Assembly: GCA_016715945.1 (NCBI GenBank)
Contig: JADJXJ010000001.1
Span: 2,540,526 to 2,604,525 of the forward strand
Reading direction: 5' to 3'
DNA from: Bacteroidota bacterium
Lineage (GTDB): Bacteria > Bacteroidota > Bacteroidia > Bacteroidales > F082
Length of the DNA stretch: 64,000 nt
A program made the translations under genes and the position numbers. Positions 55,475 through 63,371 of the stretch are shown piece by piece. The notes beneath the pieces were generated by a model that was given only the letters and a program-made list of their open reading frames with translations, ran no database searches and was not told where the DNA came from. Each line of letters opens with the position of its first letter. Position 1 is the stretch's first letter.

Positions 55475-56014
55475 ATGCTCGAAGCCCTCATCACCTCCAA
55501 AACCCGCATCAAGCTCATGCTGAAGTTCTTCATGAACTCCGGCAGCACCGGCTATTTGCGCGGACTGGAGGCTGAGTTCGGCGAAAGCACCAATGCCATC
55601 CGGCAGGAACTCAACCGCTTCGAAGAAGCAGGACTGCTCGTGGCCGACCAACAGGCAAACCGCAAGGTGTTCCGGGCCAACACCAGCCACCCCCTCTTCA
55701 GCGACATCCGCAGCCTGGTACATAAATATGTCGGCATCGACCGCATCATTGACAAGGTGATAAAGAATCTCGGTCAACCCAAAGAAGTTTACCTCATTGG
55801 CAACCTGGCCCGCGGCATCGACAGCAACGAGATCAACCTCATCATTGTGGGCGACAACATCGACCTCGACTACCTCGAAAGTCTGGTGGCCAAAGCACAG
55901 GAACACCTGACCCGCACCATAAAATATGCCGTGTTCACTCCACAGGAGTTCGCACAGCAACTGCCCCACCTCAACAAGCAAAAGCTGTTGAAAGTGTGGC
56001 AACATACGGCCTGA
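55475..56014 (+). CDS. Winged-HTH regulator with nucleotidyltransferase-like domain
   Basis: A 179-residue protein. Residues 1-75 form an ArsR-like winged helix (SKTRIKLMLKFFMNSG, then ESTNAIRQELNRFEEAGLL). Residues about 100-170 resemble a nucleotidyltransferase/MNT-like fold (LIGNLARGIDSNEINLIIVG), with the usual GSxARG motif read here as GNLARG. This architecture is common at the head of Bacteroidota surface-polysaccharide clusters, which fits the location 0.7 kb before the dehydrogenase. A regulatory role is inferred. The start abuts a repeat array, so its promoter must lie in or across repeats. Confidence 0.75.
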   Translation: MLEALITSKTRIKLMLKFFMNSGSTGYLRGLEAEFGESTNAIRQELNRFEEAGLLVADQQANRKVFRANTSHPLFSDIRSLVHKYVGIDRIIDKVIKNLGQPKEVYLIGNLARGIDSNEINLIIVGDNIDLDYLESLVAKAQEHLTRTIKYAVFTPQEFAQQLPHLNKQKLLKVWQHTA

Positions 56015-56286
56015 GCGCCCTCGCGCCAGCACTGGGACAACACCCTGTCCTTCAGTTCCTTACAAAAAATGTATGGGACTTAGAAGGCGATAGCATGTTT
56101 GGTGAAGAGTGAAGAGTGACGGGTGACAGTCTGCATGATGAGAAACTAATAATATGACGCAAATTGTTTTTGACCTTGATAGACCAATGAGTATTTTGAT
56201 TAAAGTTCCTCAATGTAACAATATTCTGGCAGTATAGGAGCCCTATGGGTAGTCCTTAAATCAACAATCAAGTTATAAACATAAAT
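56015..56286. other. Intergenic spacer
   Basis: No supported gene. It includes a small G-rich motif (GTGAAGAGTGACGGGTGACA near 56102), one of only two places where the short repeats run in the opposite sense. A 27-codon frame at 56154-56237 is not convincing. Confidence 0.4.
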
Positions 56287-56637
56287 ATGACGCACAAGGA
56301 TTTAGAAGTTTACAGAGAAACTATGACTTTTATCGTTAGTGTTTATCGAATCACGGATACGTTACCTGACTCGGAGCGCTTTGGACTCTCCAGTCAAATG
56401 AGGAGAGCCGCTGTTTCGATAGCCTCAAATATTGCCGAAGGAGCGGCTCACAGCAGCACCAAAGAATTTATTAGATTCCTTTATCACTCTCTCGGATCGG
56501 CCGCTGAACTAGAAACTCAACTCGAAGTTGCAATACAGTTAGGGTTTAGCCAAAGAAACGAAGTGCCGATTGATCAGCTGACTAAAATTCGTAAAATGTT
56601 GATCAACCTAATCAATTCGCTCAAAAAGAAACTCTAA
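56287..56637 (+). CDS. Four-helix bundle protein (23S rRNA-IVS type)
   Basis: A 116-residue all-helical protein. The motif SQMRRAAVSIASNIAEGAAH followed by STKEFIRFLYHSLGSAAELETQL is diagnostic of the family first found inside 23S rRNA intervening sequences and now widespread in Bacteroidota. Function is unknown; the fold forms homo-pentamers in known members. It sits alone between repeats at the start of the polysaccharide cluster. A paralogue is at 61384. Confidence 0.9.
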   Translation: MTHKDLEVYRETMTFIVSVYRITDTLPDSERFGLSSQMRRAAVSIASNIAEGAAHSSTKEFIRFLYHSLGSAAELETQLEVAIQLGFSQRNEVPIDQLTKIRKMLINLINSLKKKL

Positions 56638-56640
56638 CCA

Positions 56641-56732
56641 CACCCCGCCACCCGTCACCCTCAACCCGTCACCCGTCACCCGTCACCCGTCACCCCGTCA
56701 CCCGTCACCCGTCACCCTCAACCCGCCCCCCT
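56641..56732 (+). repeat. CACCCGT heptamer array
   Basis: Tandem 7-8 bp units CACCCGT and CCCCGTCA fill the whole gap between the four-helix gene stop and the dehydrogenase ATG at 56733. Confidence 0.92.
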
Positions 56733-58016
56733 ATGCCCGATCTTTCCGTCATCGGCCTCGGCTACGTAGGCCTCCCATTAGCCGTAGAGTTTGCTAAACA
56801 TTATCCCGTGGTCGGCTTCGACATCAACCCCCGCCGCATCGCCGACCTCCGCCGCGGCACCGACCCCACCCTCGAGGTGGAAGACCACGAACTGCAACAG
56901 GTGCTCCAGCAAGCACCTGCCCCCGGTGTGCCCGGACTCTTCGTCACCAACGACAAAGCACACATCCGCCACTGCACCATCCACATCGTGGCCGTGCCCA
57001 CCCCCACCGACAAACACAACCGCCCCGACCTCACCCCACTCATCAAAGCCTCCGAAACCGTGGGCAGCATCCTCAAAAATGGCGACATCGTCATCTACGA
57101 AAGTACCGTCTATCCCGGCGCCACCGAAGAAGACTGCGTCCCCGTCCTTGAGCGGGTCTCGGGCATGACCTTCAACCGCGACTTCTTCGTCGGCTATAGC
57201 CCCGAGCGCATCAACCCCGGCGACAAGGTGCACCGCCTTACCACCATCAAAAAGGTAACCAGCGGCAGCACCCCCGAGGTAGGCCGCTTCGTTGACGACC
57301 TGTACAAAACCATCGTAACCGCCGGCACTCACCTGGCCCCTAGTATCAGGGTGGCTGAAGCCGCCAAGGTGATCGAAAACGCCCAGCGCGACATCAACAT
57401 CGCCTTCGTCAACGAGCTGAGCAAGATCTTCAACCGCATGGGCATCGACACCCTCGAGGTGCTCGAGGCAGCCGGCACCAAGTGGAACTTCCTGCCCTTC
57501 AGGCCCGGACTGGTCGGAGGCCACTGCATCGGCGTCGATCCCTACTACCTGGCCCAGAAGGCACAGGAAGTAGGCTACCACCCCGAGATCATCCTTGCCG
57601 GACGCCGTCTCAACGACGGCATGGGTGCATACGTCGCCGGCGAGGTGGTCAAGCTCATGCTCCGCCGTGGCCAGACCGTACGTGGCGCCCGAGCCCTCAT
57701 CCTGGGCATCACCTTCAAGGAAAACTGCCCCGACATCCGCAACACCCGCGTGGTGGACATCTACCACGAACTGCGCTCCTACGGCCTTGTGGTGGACATC
57801 TTCGACCCCTGGGCCAATCCCGAAGAAGTAAAACACGAATACGGCATCGACATCCTGACCCAATACCCCGAAAACAACGGCTATGAAGCCCTGGTTATGG
57901 CTGTGGCACATCAGGAATTCCTTCACATCGACCTCACCGCCCATAAGGCAGCAGGAGCAGTCATCTTCGATGTAAAAAGCATCCTGCCCAAGGAGATGGT
58001 GGATGGAAGGCTTTGA
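56733..58016 (+). CDS. UDP-sugar 6-dehydrogenase (WbpO/TviB-like)
   Basis: A 427-residue NAD enzyme oxidising a UDP-N-acetylhexosamine to its uronic acid. The NAD fold is GLGYVGLPLAVEF (about 8-20); the catalytic Cys is C265 in GGHCIGVDP; the C-terminal UDP-binding segment includes GITFKENCPDIRN. The VEDHELQQVL region and overall pattern favour the TviB/WbpO group acting on UDP-GlcNAc/GalNAc rather than UDP-glucose. The ATG at 56733 directly follows the heptamer array. Codon use is very C-rich. Confidence 0.9.
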   Translation: MPDLSVIGLGYVGLPLAVEFAKHYPVVGFDINPRRIADLRRGTDPTLEVEDHELQQVLQQAPAPGVPGLFVTNDKAHIRHCTIHIVAVPTPTDKHNRPDLTPLIKASETVGSILKNGDIVIYESTVYPGATEEDCVPVLERVSGMTFNRDFFVGYSPERINPGDKVHRLTTIKKVTSGSTPEVGRFVDDLYKTIVTAGTHLAPSIRVAEAAKVIENAQRDINIAFVNELSKIFNRMGIDTLEVLEAAGTKWNFLPFRPGLVGGHCIGVDPYYLAQKAQEVGYHPEIILAGRRLNDGMGAYVAGEVVKLMLRRGQTVRGARALILGITFKENCPDIRNTRVVDIYHELRSYGLVVDIFDPWANPEEVKHEYGIDILTQYPENNGYEALVMAVAHQEFLHIDLTAHKAAGAVIFDVKSILPKEMVDGRL

Positions 58017-58114
58017 TAAATTAAATTTGATATACCTCTAACTTCAGATTTCAGCGATAATCAGCCAAGTCAGCATCATTAGCGTTCCATTTAAAAAAGG
58101 TCTGAAAGTCAAAA

Positions 58115-59161
58115 ATGAAAATCCAACCCAATAGCACCCTCCTCATTACCGGCGGCACCGGCTCGTTTGGCAATGCCGTACTTCATCGGTTTATCAACGA
58201 CCAACGCTTCCGTGAAATCCGCATTTTCTCGCGCGACGAAAAGAAGCAGGACGACATGCGTAAACGCCTCAACAATCCAAAGATTAAATTCTACATCGGC
58301 GATGTGCGCAATCAGAGTGCTGTTGACATGGCAGCCAAAGGGGTGGATTATATCTTTCACGCTGCAGCCCTCAAACAGGTGCCTTCCTGTGAGTTTTTCC
58401 CCATCGAAGCGGTGAAGACCAATATTCTCGGTACCGACAACGTCCTTGCATCAGCGGAAAAGAATGGGGTAAAGCGTGTAGTAGTGCTCAGCACCGACAA
58501 AGCCGCCTATCCCATCAACGCCATGGGAATGTCGAAGGCCCTCATGGAAAAGGTGATGGTAGCACGTTCACGCAATCTGGATGGCACCGGTACAGTGTTC
58601 TGCGGAACAAGGTATGGCAACGTCATGGCCTCCCGCGGATCGGTTATTCCCCTCTTCGTGGAACAGATTAAAACCGGAAAAGCCCTCACCATCACCGACC
58701 CCAACATGACGCGCTTCATGATGACCCTTGAAGATGCTGTCGACCTGGTACTTTACGCTTTCGAGAACGGCAATAACGGAGATATCTTTGTCCAAAAAGC
58801 CCCGGCGGCTACCATCGAAACGCTTGCCAAAGCTTTATTAGAGTTATACAAATCGGACAACGATATTAAAATTATCGGCACCCGACATGGCGAGAAACTC
58901 TATGAAACGCTCGTCAGCCGAGAAGACATGATCAAAGCCGAAGACATGGGAGGATATTACCGCATCCCTGCCGACAACCGTGACCTAAACTACAATATTT
59001 ATTTCTCAGAAGGTACTGTGGACGTTGAGAAGTTTGAAGAATATCACTCGCACAACACCCACCGACTGGATAAAGAAGGGATGAAACAGCTTTTGCTTAA
59101 ACTCCCCATGATTCGCCGCGACATCCTCGGGGATTCAGAAGCAATACAATATCCGGATTAA
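58115..59161 (+). CDS. capE: UDP-N-acetylglucosamine 4,6-dehydratase/5-epimerase CapE
   Basis: A 348-residue short-chain dehydrogenase-type enzyme, first step of UDP-N-acetyl-L-fucosamine synthesis. The nucleotide motif GGTGSFG is at 13-19. The catalytic Tyr of normal SDRs is replaced by Met in the MGMSKALMEK segment, a hallmark of CapE/FlaA1/WbjB-type dehydratases. Length matches CapE. Together with capF and capG downstream it completes the CapEFG (FnlABC, WbjBCD) pathway. Confidence 0.92.
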   Translation: MKIQPNSTLLITGGTGSFGNAVLHRFINDQRFREIRIFSRDEKKQDDMRKRLNNPKIKFYIGDVRNQSAVDMAAKGVDYIFHAAALKQVPSCEFFPIEAVKTNILGTDNVLASAEKNGVKRVVVLSTDKAAYPINAMGMSKALMEKVMVARSRNLDGTGTVFCGTRYGNVMASRGSVIPLFVEQIKTGKALTITDPNMTRFMMTLEDAVDLVLYAFENGNNGDIFVQKAPAATIETLAKALLELYKSDNDIKIIGTRHGEKLYETLVSREDMIKAEDMGGYYRIPADNRDLNYNIYFSEGTVDVEKFEEYHSHNTHRLDKEGMKQLLLKLPMIRRDILGDSEAIQYPD

Positions 59162-59185
59162 TAGATTTTTCATTCAGATCCTCAC

Positions 59186-59240
59186 AAAGCCAACACTGTG
59201 CAACACTGTGATAACACCCTGTAACACTGTGATACCATAA
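59186..59240 (+). repeat. CAACACTGTG-type short repeats
   Basis: About four copies of CAACACTGTG/TAACACTGTG separated by ATA or CCC, between capE and the epimerase-like gene. Same family as the element inside capF. Confidence 0.85.
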
Positions 59241-59244
59241 ACTA

Positions 59245-59691
59245 TTGAAACTCATCAAAGGAAACATATTCACAGATCATCGTGGAACAGTCCGTTTCGT
59301 CAACGACTTCACATTCGATGGCATCAAACGCTTTTATGCCATCACCCACCACGACACACATACCATCCGCGCCTGGCAGGGCCACAAAAAAGAAACCAAA
59401 CACTTCTTCGTCACCAAAGGCATTTTCATCATCAACTGGATAGCCATCGATAACTGGGAGTCACCCTCCAAAGACCTCAAAATCAATGCCTATACCCTCT
59501 CAGACACCCAAAGCGAAATACTAACCATCCCTCCCGGCCACGTCAACGGCTTTAAAGCCCTCGAAGCAGATTCAACTTTGATGGTGTTTTCGGATATGCT
59601 ACTGGAAGACTCAAAATTGGATGATATAAGGTTTCCTTTTGAGTTATGGAAATTTATTACACAGTGTAACTCAGAGTTAAACACAGAGTAA
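59245..59691 (+). CDS. WxcM/FdtA-like cupin sugar epimerase/isomerase
   Basis: A 148-residue cupin resembling sugar 3,4-ketoisomerases or 3,5-epimerases (RGTVRFVNDFTFDGIKRFY, then WQGHKKETKHFFVTKG). The start is TTG at 59245, immediately after a repeat array; no ATG fits the conserved N-terminus. The last ten residues (TQCNSELNTE) and the stop are encoded by a CACAGTGTAACTCAGAG-type array, so the C-terminus has been rewritten. Its substrate is presumably the polysaccharide sugar nucleotide made here. Confidence 0.8.
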   Translation: MKLIKGNIFTDHRGTVRFVNDFTFDGIKRFYAITHHDTHTIRAWQGHKKETKHFFVTKGIFIINWIAIDNWESPSKDLKINAYTLSDTQSEILTIPPGHVNGFKALEADSTLMVFSDMLLEDSKLDDIRFPFELWKFITQCNSELNTE

Positions 59692-59700
59692 CACTGAGAT
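59660..59700 (+). repeat. CACAGTGTAACTCAGAG-type repeat at the gene 3' end
   Basis: Degenerate units ACACAGTGTAACTCAGAG and AACACAGAGTAACACTGAG. It overlaps the last codons of the epimerase-like gene. Confidence 0.8.
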
Positions 59701-59708
59701 CATTTGAA

Positions 59709-60080
59709 ATGGAAACCAACCTACTTACACACGAAATTCTGGATTCAGCCTATAAAGTTCACTCCTCGCTTGGTCCTGGACTGCTGGAATCTTCCTACCG
59801 GGCTTGTCTTGTATATGAGTTAAGGAAAAAGGGATTGAGAGTTGAGGAAGAAAAGCCTCTTCCATTAATTTATGAGGAAGTGAGGCTTGATTGTGGATAC
59901 AGGATCGATATTTTAGTTGAAGACAGGGTAGTTGTTGAGCTGAAAACCGTTGAAGAATTTAGCGATGTGCACACTGCACAAGTACTAACCTATTTAAAAT
60001 TATCTGGAAAACACACCGGGCTACTTATTAACTTCTATACAAAAAGCCTCAAAAATGGTATTAAACGCCTGGTTTTATGA
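59709..60080 (+). CDS. GxxExxY protein
   Basis: A 123-residue protein with the defining motif GLLESSY (24-30) and a PD-(D/E)xK-like core (CGYRIDILVEDRVVVELKTV). The family is widespread in Bacteroidota and Planctomycetota, often as isolated genes in surface-polysaccharide clusters. A nuclease activity is possible but unproven. Flanked on both sides by the CACTGTG/CACAGAG short-repeat family, like a cassette. Confidence 0.92.
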   Translation: METNLLTHEILDSAYKVHSSLGPGLLESSYRACLVYELRKKGLRVEEEKPLPLIYEEVRLDCGYRIDILVEDRVVVELKTVEEFSDVHTAQVLTYLKLSGKHTGLLINFYTKSLKNGIKRLVL

Positions 60081-60128
60081 AAAACTCCGTGAGACACCGT
60101 GTAAAACTCCGTGCAACACTGTGAAACT
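60077..60128 (+). repeat. AAACTCCGTG-type short repeats
   Basis: Units AAACTCCGTG, AGACACCGTG, AAACTCCGTG and CAACACTGTG fill the gap between the GxxExxY stop and capF. Confidence 0.85.
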
Positions 60129-60134
60129 TAACTC

Positions 60135-61301
60135 ATGATCAAAATAGGCATCACAGGCCAGTCAGGCTTCGTAGGCACGCACCTCTTCAACACCCTGGGG
60201 CTTTACCCTGATAAATTCGAACGCATTCCCTTCGAGGACACCTATTTTCAGGATGAGTCAAAGCTGAAACGCTTCGTCAACTCCTGCGACGCCATCGTCC
60301 ACCTCGCCGCAATGAACCGGCACAACGACCCACAGGTCATTTACAACACCAATATCCGCCTTGTCAAACAACTCATTGCCGCCTGCGAAGCCACCAACTC
60401 CACTCCGCATATCCTCTTTTCTTCCTCCACCCAGGAAGAACGCGACAACCTATATGGCAAATCCAAACGCGAGGGACGGCAGCTCTTTGAACAATGGGCA
60501 CATAAAAACAATGCCCGCTTTACCGGTCTCATCATTCCAAACGTGTTTGGCCCATTCGGTCATCCTTATTATAACTCTGTCGTGGCCACATTCTGTCATC
60601 AACTCACCCACGACGAAACACCAAAAATAGAGGTGGATGGAGAACTGAAATTGATTTATGTAGGCGAATTGGTGAATGAGATTATATCCAACATTCTGTT
60701 GCACAGGGTCTCACAGAGTCATTCACCGTGTAACACTGTGAGTAACTCTGTGAAACCCTGTGAATCTAAAATCATCCCCCATACCTCAACAATAATAGTT
60801 TCGGATTTGCTAAAAAAACTTGAGGTATTCAAAACCAACTACTTCGAAAAGGGAGAAATACCCAACCTCGACACCGCCTTCGAGCGCAACCTGTTTAACA
60901 CCTTCCTCTGCTACATCGATCACCCTACGTTCTTTCCCTATCACCTGAGGCTAAACACAGACAACCGCGGCAGTTTTGTCGAAGTTGTCAAACTCAACAG
61001 CGGAGGCCAGGTAAGTTTTAGCACAACTGTTCCCGGCATCACCCGCGGCAACCACTTCCATACCCGAAAAGCCGAACGCTTCGCTGTCATCAAAGGTAAA
61101 GCCCGCATTCAGCTGCGTCGCATTGGCACGGACAAAGTCATGAACTTCGACCTCGACGGCAACCAGCCGGCCTTCGTCGATATGCCCATCTGGCACACGC
61201 ACAACATCACCAACACAGGCGATGAAGAGCTTTACACCATCTTCTGGATCAGCGAACATTTCAATCCTGAGGATGCAGATACTTATTTTGAGAAAGTTTA
61301 G
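60135..61301 (+). CDS. capF: Capsular biosynthesis reductase CapF with C-terminal cupin
   Basis: A 388-residue bifunctional-type protein. The N-terminal NAD(P)-binding SDR domain (GQSGFVG near residue 8) is followed by a C-terminal cupin (about 265-388; GITRGNHFHTRKAERF with His ligands). In CapF/WbjC the second step of UDP-L-FucNAc synthesis is 4-reduction of the CapE product after 3-epimerisation by the cupin. The family is usually about 370 residues. Here an extra stretch at residues ~189-213, encoded by a palindromic repeat, lies between LIYVGELVNEI and the helix VSDLLKKLEVF. Confidence 0.92.
   Translation: MIKIGITGQSGFVGTHLFNTLGLYPDKFERIPFEDTYFQDESKLKRFVNSCDAIVHLAAMNRHNDPQVIYNTNIRLVKQLIAACEATNSTPHILFSSSTQEERDNLYGKSKREGRQLFEQWAHKNNARFTGLIIPNVFGPFGHPYYNSVVATFCHQLTHDETPKIEVDGELKLIYVGELVNEIISNILLHRVSQSHSPCNTVSNSVKPCESKIIPHTSTIIVSDLLKKLEVFKTNYFEKGEIPNLDTAFERNLFNTFLCYIDHPTFFPYHLRLNTDNRGSFVEVVKLNSGGQVSFSTTVPGITRGNHFHTRKAERFAVIKGKARIQLRRIGTDKVMNFDLDGNQPAFVDMPIWHTHNITNTGDEELYTIFWISEHFNPEDADTYFEKV
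60702..60762 (+). repeat. 61 bp palindromic repeat inserted in capF
   Basis: Nested inverted repeat: CACAGGGT pairs with ACCCTGTG, TCACAGAGT with ACTCTGTGA, and TCACCGTGT with AACACTGTGA (one mismatch). It is read in frame without a stop. Confidence 0.9.
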
Positions 61302-61304
61302 TTT

Positions 61305-61360
61305 GTGGTGGAAAAGTGGAAAAGTGGAAAAGTAAAAAAGTGGTAAAGTGTAGAAAAGAG
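61305..61360 (+). repeat. GTGGAAAA octamer array
   Basis: About five 8 bp units GTGGAAAA/GTAAAAAA/GTGGTAAA just after the capF stop. Purine-rich on the + strand, unlike most other arrays. Confidence 0.8.
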
Positions 61361-61383
61361 CAGGTGGGTAAGGGTGAAGCTAA

Positions 61384-61788
61384 ATGAAAGTCATACAAGA
61401 GGATAATAAATTAATTATGGAAAGGGATGTAACTAGGGTAAGCAGTTTTCGGGATCTGGATGTTTGGAAAAAATCCATGGAACTTTCAGTGGATATCTAC
61501 AGGATTACCCAATCCTTCCCCAGTACAGAGTTATATGGATTAACATCACAATTGCGCCGGGCTGCAGTTTCAGTGGCGTCAAATATTGCCGAAGGATCAG
61601 GGCGTCATTCTACAAAGGAATTTCTTCAATTTCTGAATATTGCCAATGGCTCACTTGCTGAAATAGAAACACATCTGGAACTTGCCTATCGCCTCAATTA
61701 CATTCAATCAATCGAGTTACAGCCAAACATCAACCATATCAGAAGCATGATATTCGGACTCATCCGCTCACTCCGTAAAAAACTCTAA
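61384..61788 (+). CDS. Four-helix bundle protein, second copy
   Basis: A 134-residue paralogue of the gene at 56287 with the same signature (SQLRRAAVSVASNIAEGSGR, then STKEFLQFL). The ATG at 61384 gives an 11-residue extension before MERDVTRVSSFRDLDVW; the ATG at 61417 is equally plausible. It sits as a separate cassette between capF and capG with a repeat array on each side. Confidence 0.9.
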   Translation: MKVIQEDNKLIMERDVTRVSSFRDLDVWKKSMELSVDIYRITQSFPSTELYGLTSQLRRAAVSVASNIAEGSGRHSTKEFLQFLNIANGSLAEIETHLELAYRLNYIQSIELQPNINHIRSMIFGLIRSLRKKL

Positions 61789-61794
61789 TTCACT

Positions 61795-61891
61795 CACCTC
61801 ACCACCCTACCACCTTACCACCCTACCACCCTACCACCCTACCACCCTTCCTCCTTAGCACCTTAGCACTTTTCCATCTTACCACCTCACC
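61795..61891 (+). repeat. ACCACCCT octamer array
   Basis: About twelve 8 bp units, first ACCACCCT nearly exact, then degenerating to TAGCACCT and TTCCATCT, ending exactly at the capG ATG (61892). Any promoter or leader for capG must lie within it. Confidence 0.9.
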
Positions 61892-63238
61892 ATGCAAAAA
61901 CTCAAAGTCCTCACCGTCGTCGGTACCCGCCCCGAGATCATTCGTCTTTCGCGTGTGATTGCCGCACTTGACCGCTCCGAAGCCATTCACCACATACTGG
62001 TGCATACCGGGCAAAATTACGACTACGAGCTCAACCAGATATTTTTTGAAGACATGGGCATCCGCAAGCCCGATTACTTTCTGGATGCCGCCGGGGCCAA
62101 CGCCGCCGCTACCATCGGACAAATCCTCATCAATATAGACCCCATCCTCGAAAAAGAAAAACCCGACGCCTTCCTGGTGCTGGGTGATACCAATTCCTGC
62201 CTTTGCACCATACCGGCCAAGAAACGCCATATCCCTATCTTTCATATGGAGGCCGGCAACCGCTGCTTCGACCAGCGCGTGCCCGAGGAGACAAATCGCA
62301 AGATTGTTGACCACATCGCCGATATCAACCTCACTTACAGTAGCATAGCTCGCGAATACCTGCTGCGTGAAGGCCTGCCGCCCGACCGCATCATCAAAAC
62401 CGGCAGCCCCATGTACGAGGTTTTACATCATTACATGCCTAAAATCCTTGCTTCCGATGTCCTGAGTCGCCTTGGGCTGGAAAAGGAAAAATATTTCGTC
62501 GTCTCGGCCCATCGCGAAGAAAACATCAACAACGACAAAAACTTCTATAACCTTCTCACCGCCCTCAACCTCATAGCCGAGAAATACGGTTATCCCATCA
62601 TCGTCTCCACCCACCCCCGCACCCGAAAAAGACTTGAATCAGTAATGGGTAATGAGTTAAGCGCAAATCAGGATGCGTACAACCCACCCATCACCGATCA
62701 CGACTCAAAAATCAACCCCTCAACAACTCAACAACTCAACGACTCAACAACTCAACGACTCAACCCCTCAACCCCTCAACCCCTCAACCCCTCAACCCCT
62801 CAACAACTTAACCCCCTAATCCACTTCCTCAAGCCCCTCGGCTTCTCCGACTATAACGCACTTCAAATCAACGCCTTCGCAGTTCTCTCCGACTCCGGTA
62901 CCATCTCCGAAGAATCGTCCATCCTCAACTTCCGCGCCCTCAACATCCGCGAAGCCCACGAACGCCCCGAAGCCATGGAAGAAGCCAGTGTGATGATGGT
63001 TGGCCTCAATCCCGAACGCATTCTGCAAGGCCTCGTCCAGCTCCAATACCAACACACCGGCTTAAACTACCAACAACTCAACGACTCAACAACTCAACGA
63101 ATCAACCCATCAACAACTCAACCCCCAAGAAACTTCAGACCCGTAGCAGACTACTCCACGCCCAATGTCTCCGAAAAAGTAGTGCGCATTATCCTAAGTT
63201 ATACCGATTACATAAAAAGGGTTGTTTGGAGTGAATAA
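61892..63238 (+). CDS. capG: UDP-N-acetyl-L-fucosamine-forming 2-epimerase CapG (FnlC/WbjD-like)
   Basis: A 448-residue non-hydrolysing 2-epimerase. Core motifs are intact: VVGTRPEIIRLSRVI, HTGQNYDYELNQIFF, LGDTNSCL, HMEAGNRCFD and SDSGTISEESSILNF with AHERPE, which separates CapG/FnlC from WecB. Family length is about 370-380. The excess comes from two array-encoded inserts, residues ~250-308 (LNPSTPQP-type 8-residue period) and ~393-413 (QQLNDSTTQR). They fall between conserved segments, so the enzyme may remain active. It completes the CapEFG set. Confidence 0.9.
   Translation: MQKLKVLTVVGTRPEIIRLSRVIAALDRSEAIHHILVHTGQNYDYELNQIFFEDMGIRKPDYFLDAAGANAAATIGQILINIDPILEKEKPDAFLVLGDTNSCLCTIPAKKRHIPIFHMEAGNRCFDQRVPEETNRKIVDHIADINLTYSSIAREYLLREGLPPDRIIKTGSPMYEVLHHYMPKILASDVLSRLGLEKEKYFVVSAHREENINNDKNFYNLLTALNLIAEKYGYPIIVSTHPRTRKRLESVMGNELSANQDAYNPPITDHDSKINPSTTQQLNDSTTQRLNPSTPQPLNPSTPQQLNPLIHFLKPLGFSDYNALQINAFAVLSDSGTISEESSILNFRALNIREAHERPEAMEEASVMMVGLNPERILQGLVQLQYQHTGLNYQQLNDSTTQRINPSTTQPPRNFRPVADYSTPNVSEKVVRIILSYTDYIKRVVWSE
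62711..62818 (+). repeat. CTCAACNN octamer array inside capG (first)
   Basis: About 13 tandem 8 bp units (CTCAACAA, CTCAACGA, CTCAACCC), all open in frame. Because 8 is not a multiple of 3, the protein shows an 8-residue period. Confidence 0.92.
63071..63127 (+). repeat. CTCAACNN octamer array inside capG (second)
   Basis: About seven units of the same octamer family about 255 bases downstream, again in frame. Confidence 0.9.
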
Positions 63239-63371
63239 AAGAAAGACAAAAGATAAAAGGGGAAAAATTGAATCAAGTTACAATGAGTTTTACAGAGAAT
63301 AAGGATACCAACTATTCGAAGATTCTGAATGGTACAAGAAACCTGTAGTTACTTTTTTACTTTTCACATCA
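63239..63371. other. Spacer after capG
   Basis: AT-rich, starting with AAAGACAAAAGATAAAAGGG. No gene and no clear terminator. Confidence 0.3.

Noticed and set aside
56154..56237. 27-codon ORF before the four-helix gene
   Set aside because: Too short, no recognisable domain, no promoter box; at best a gene remnant.
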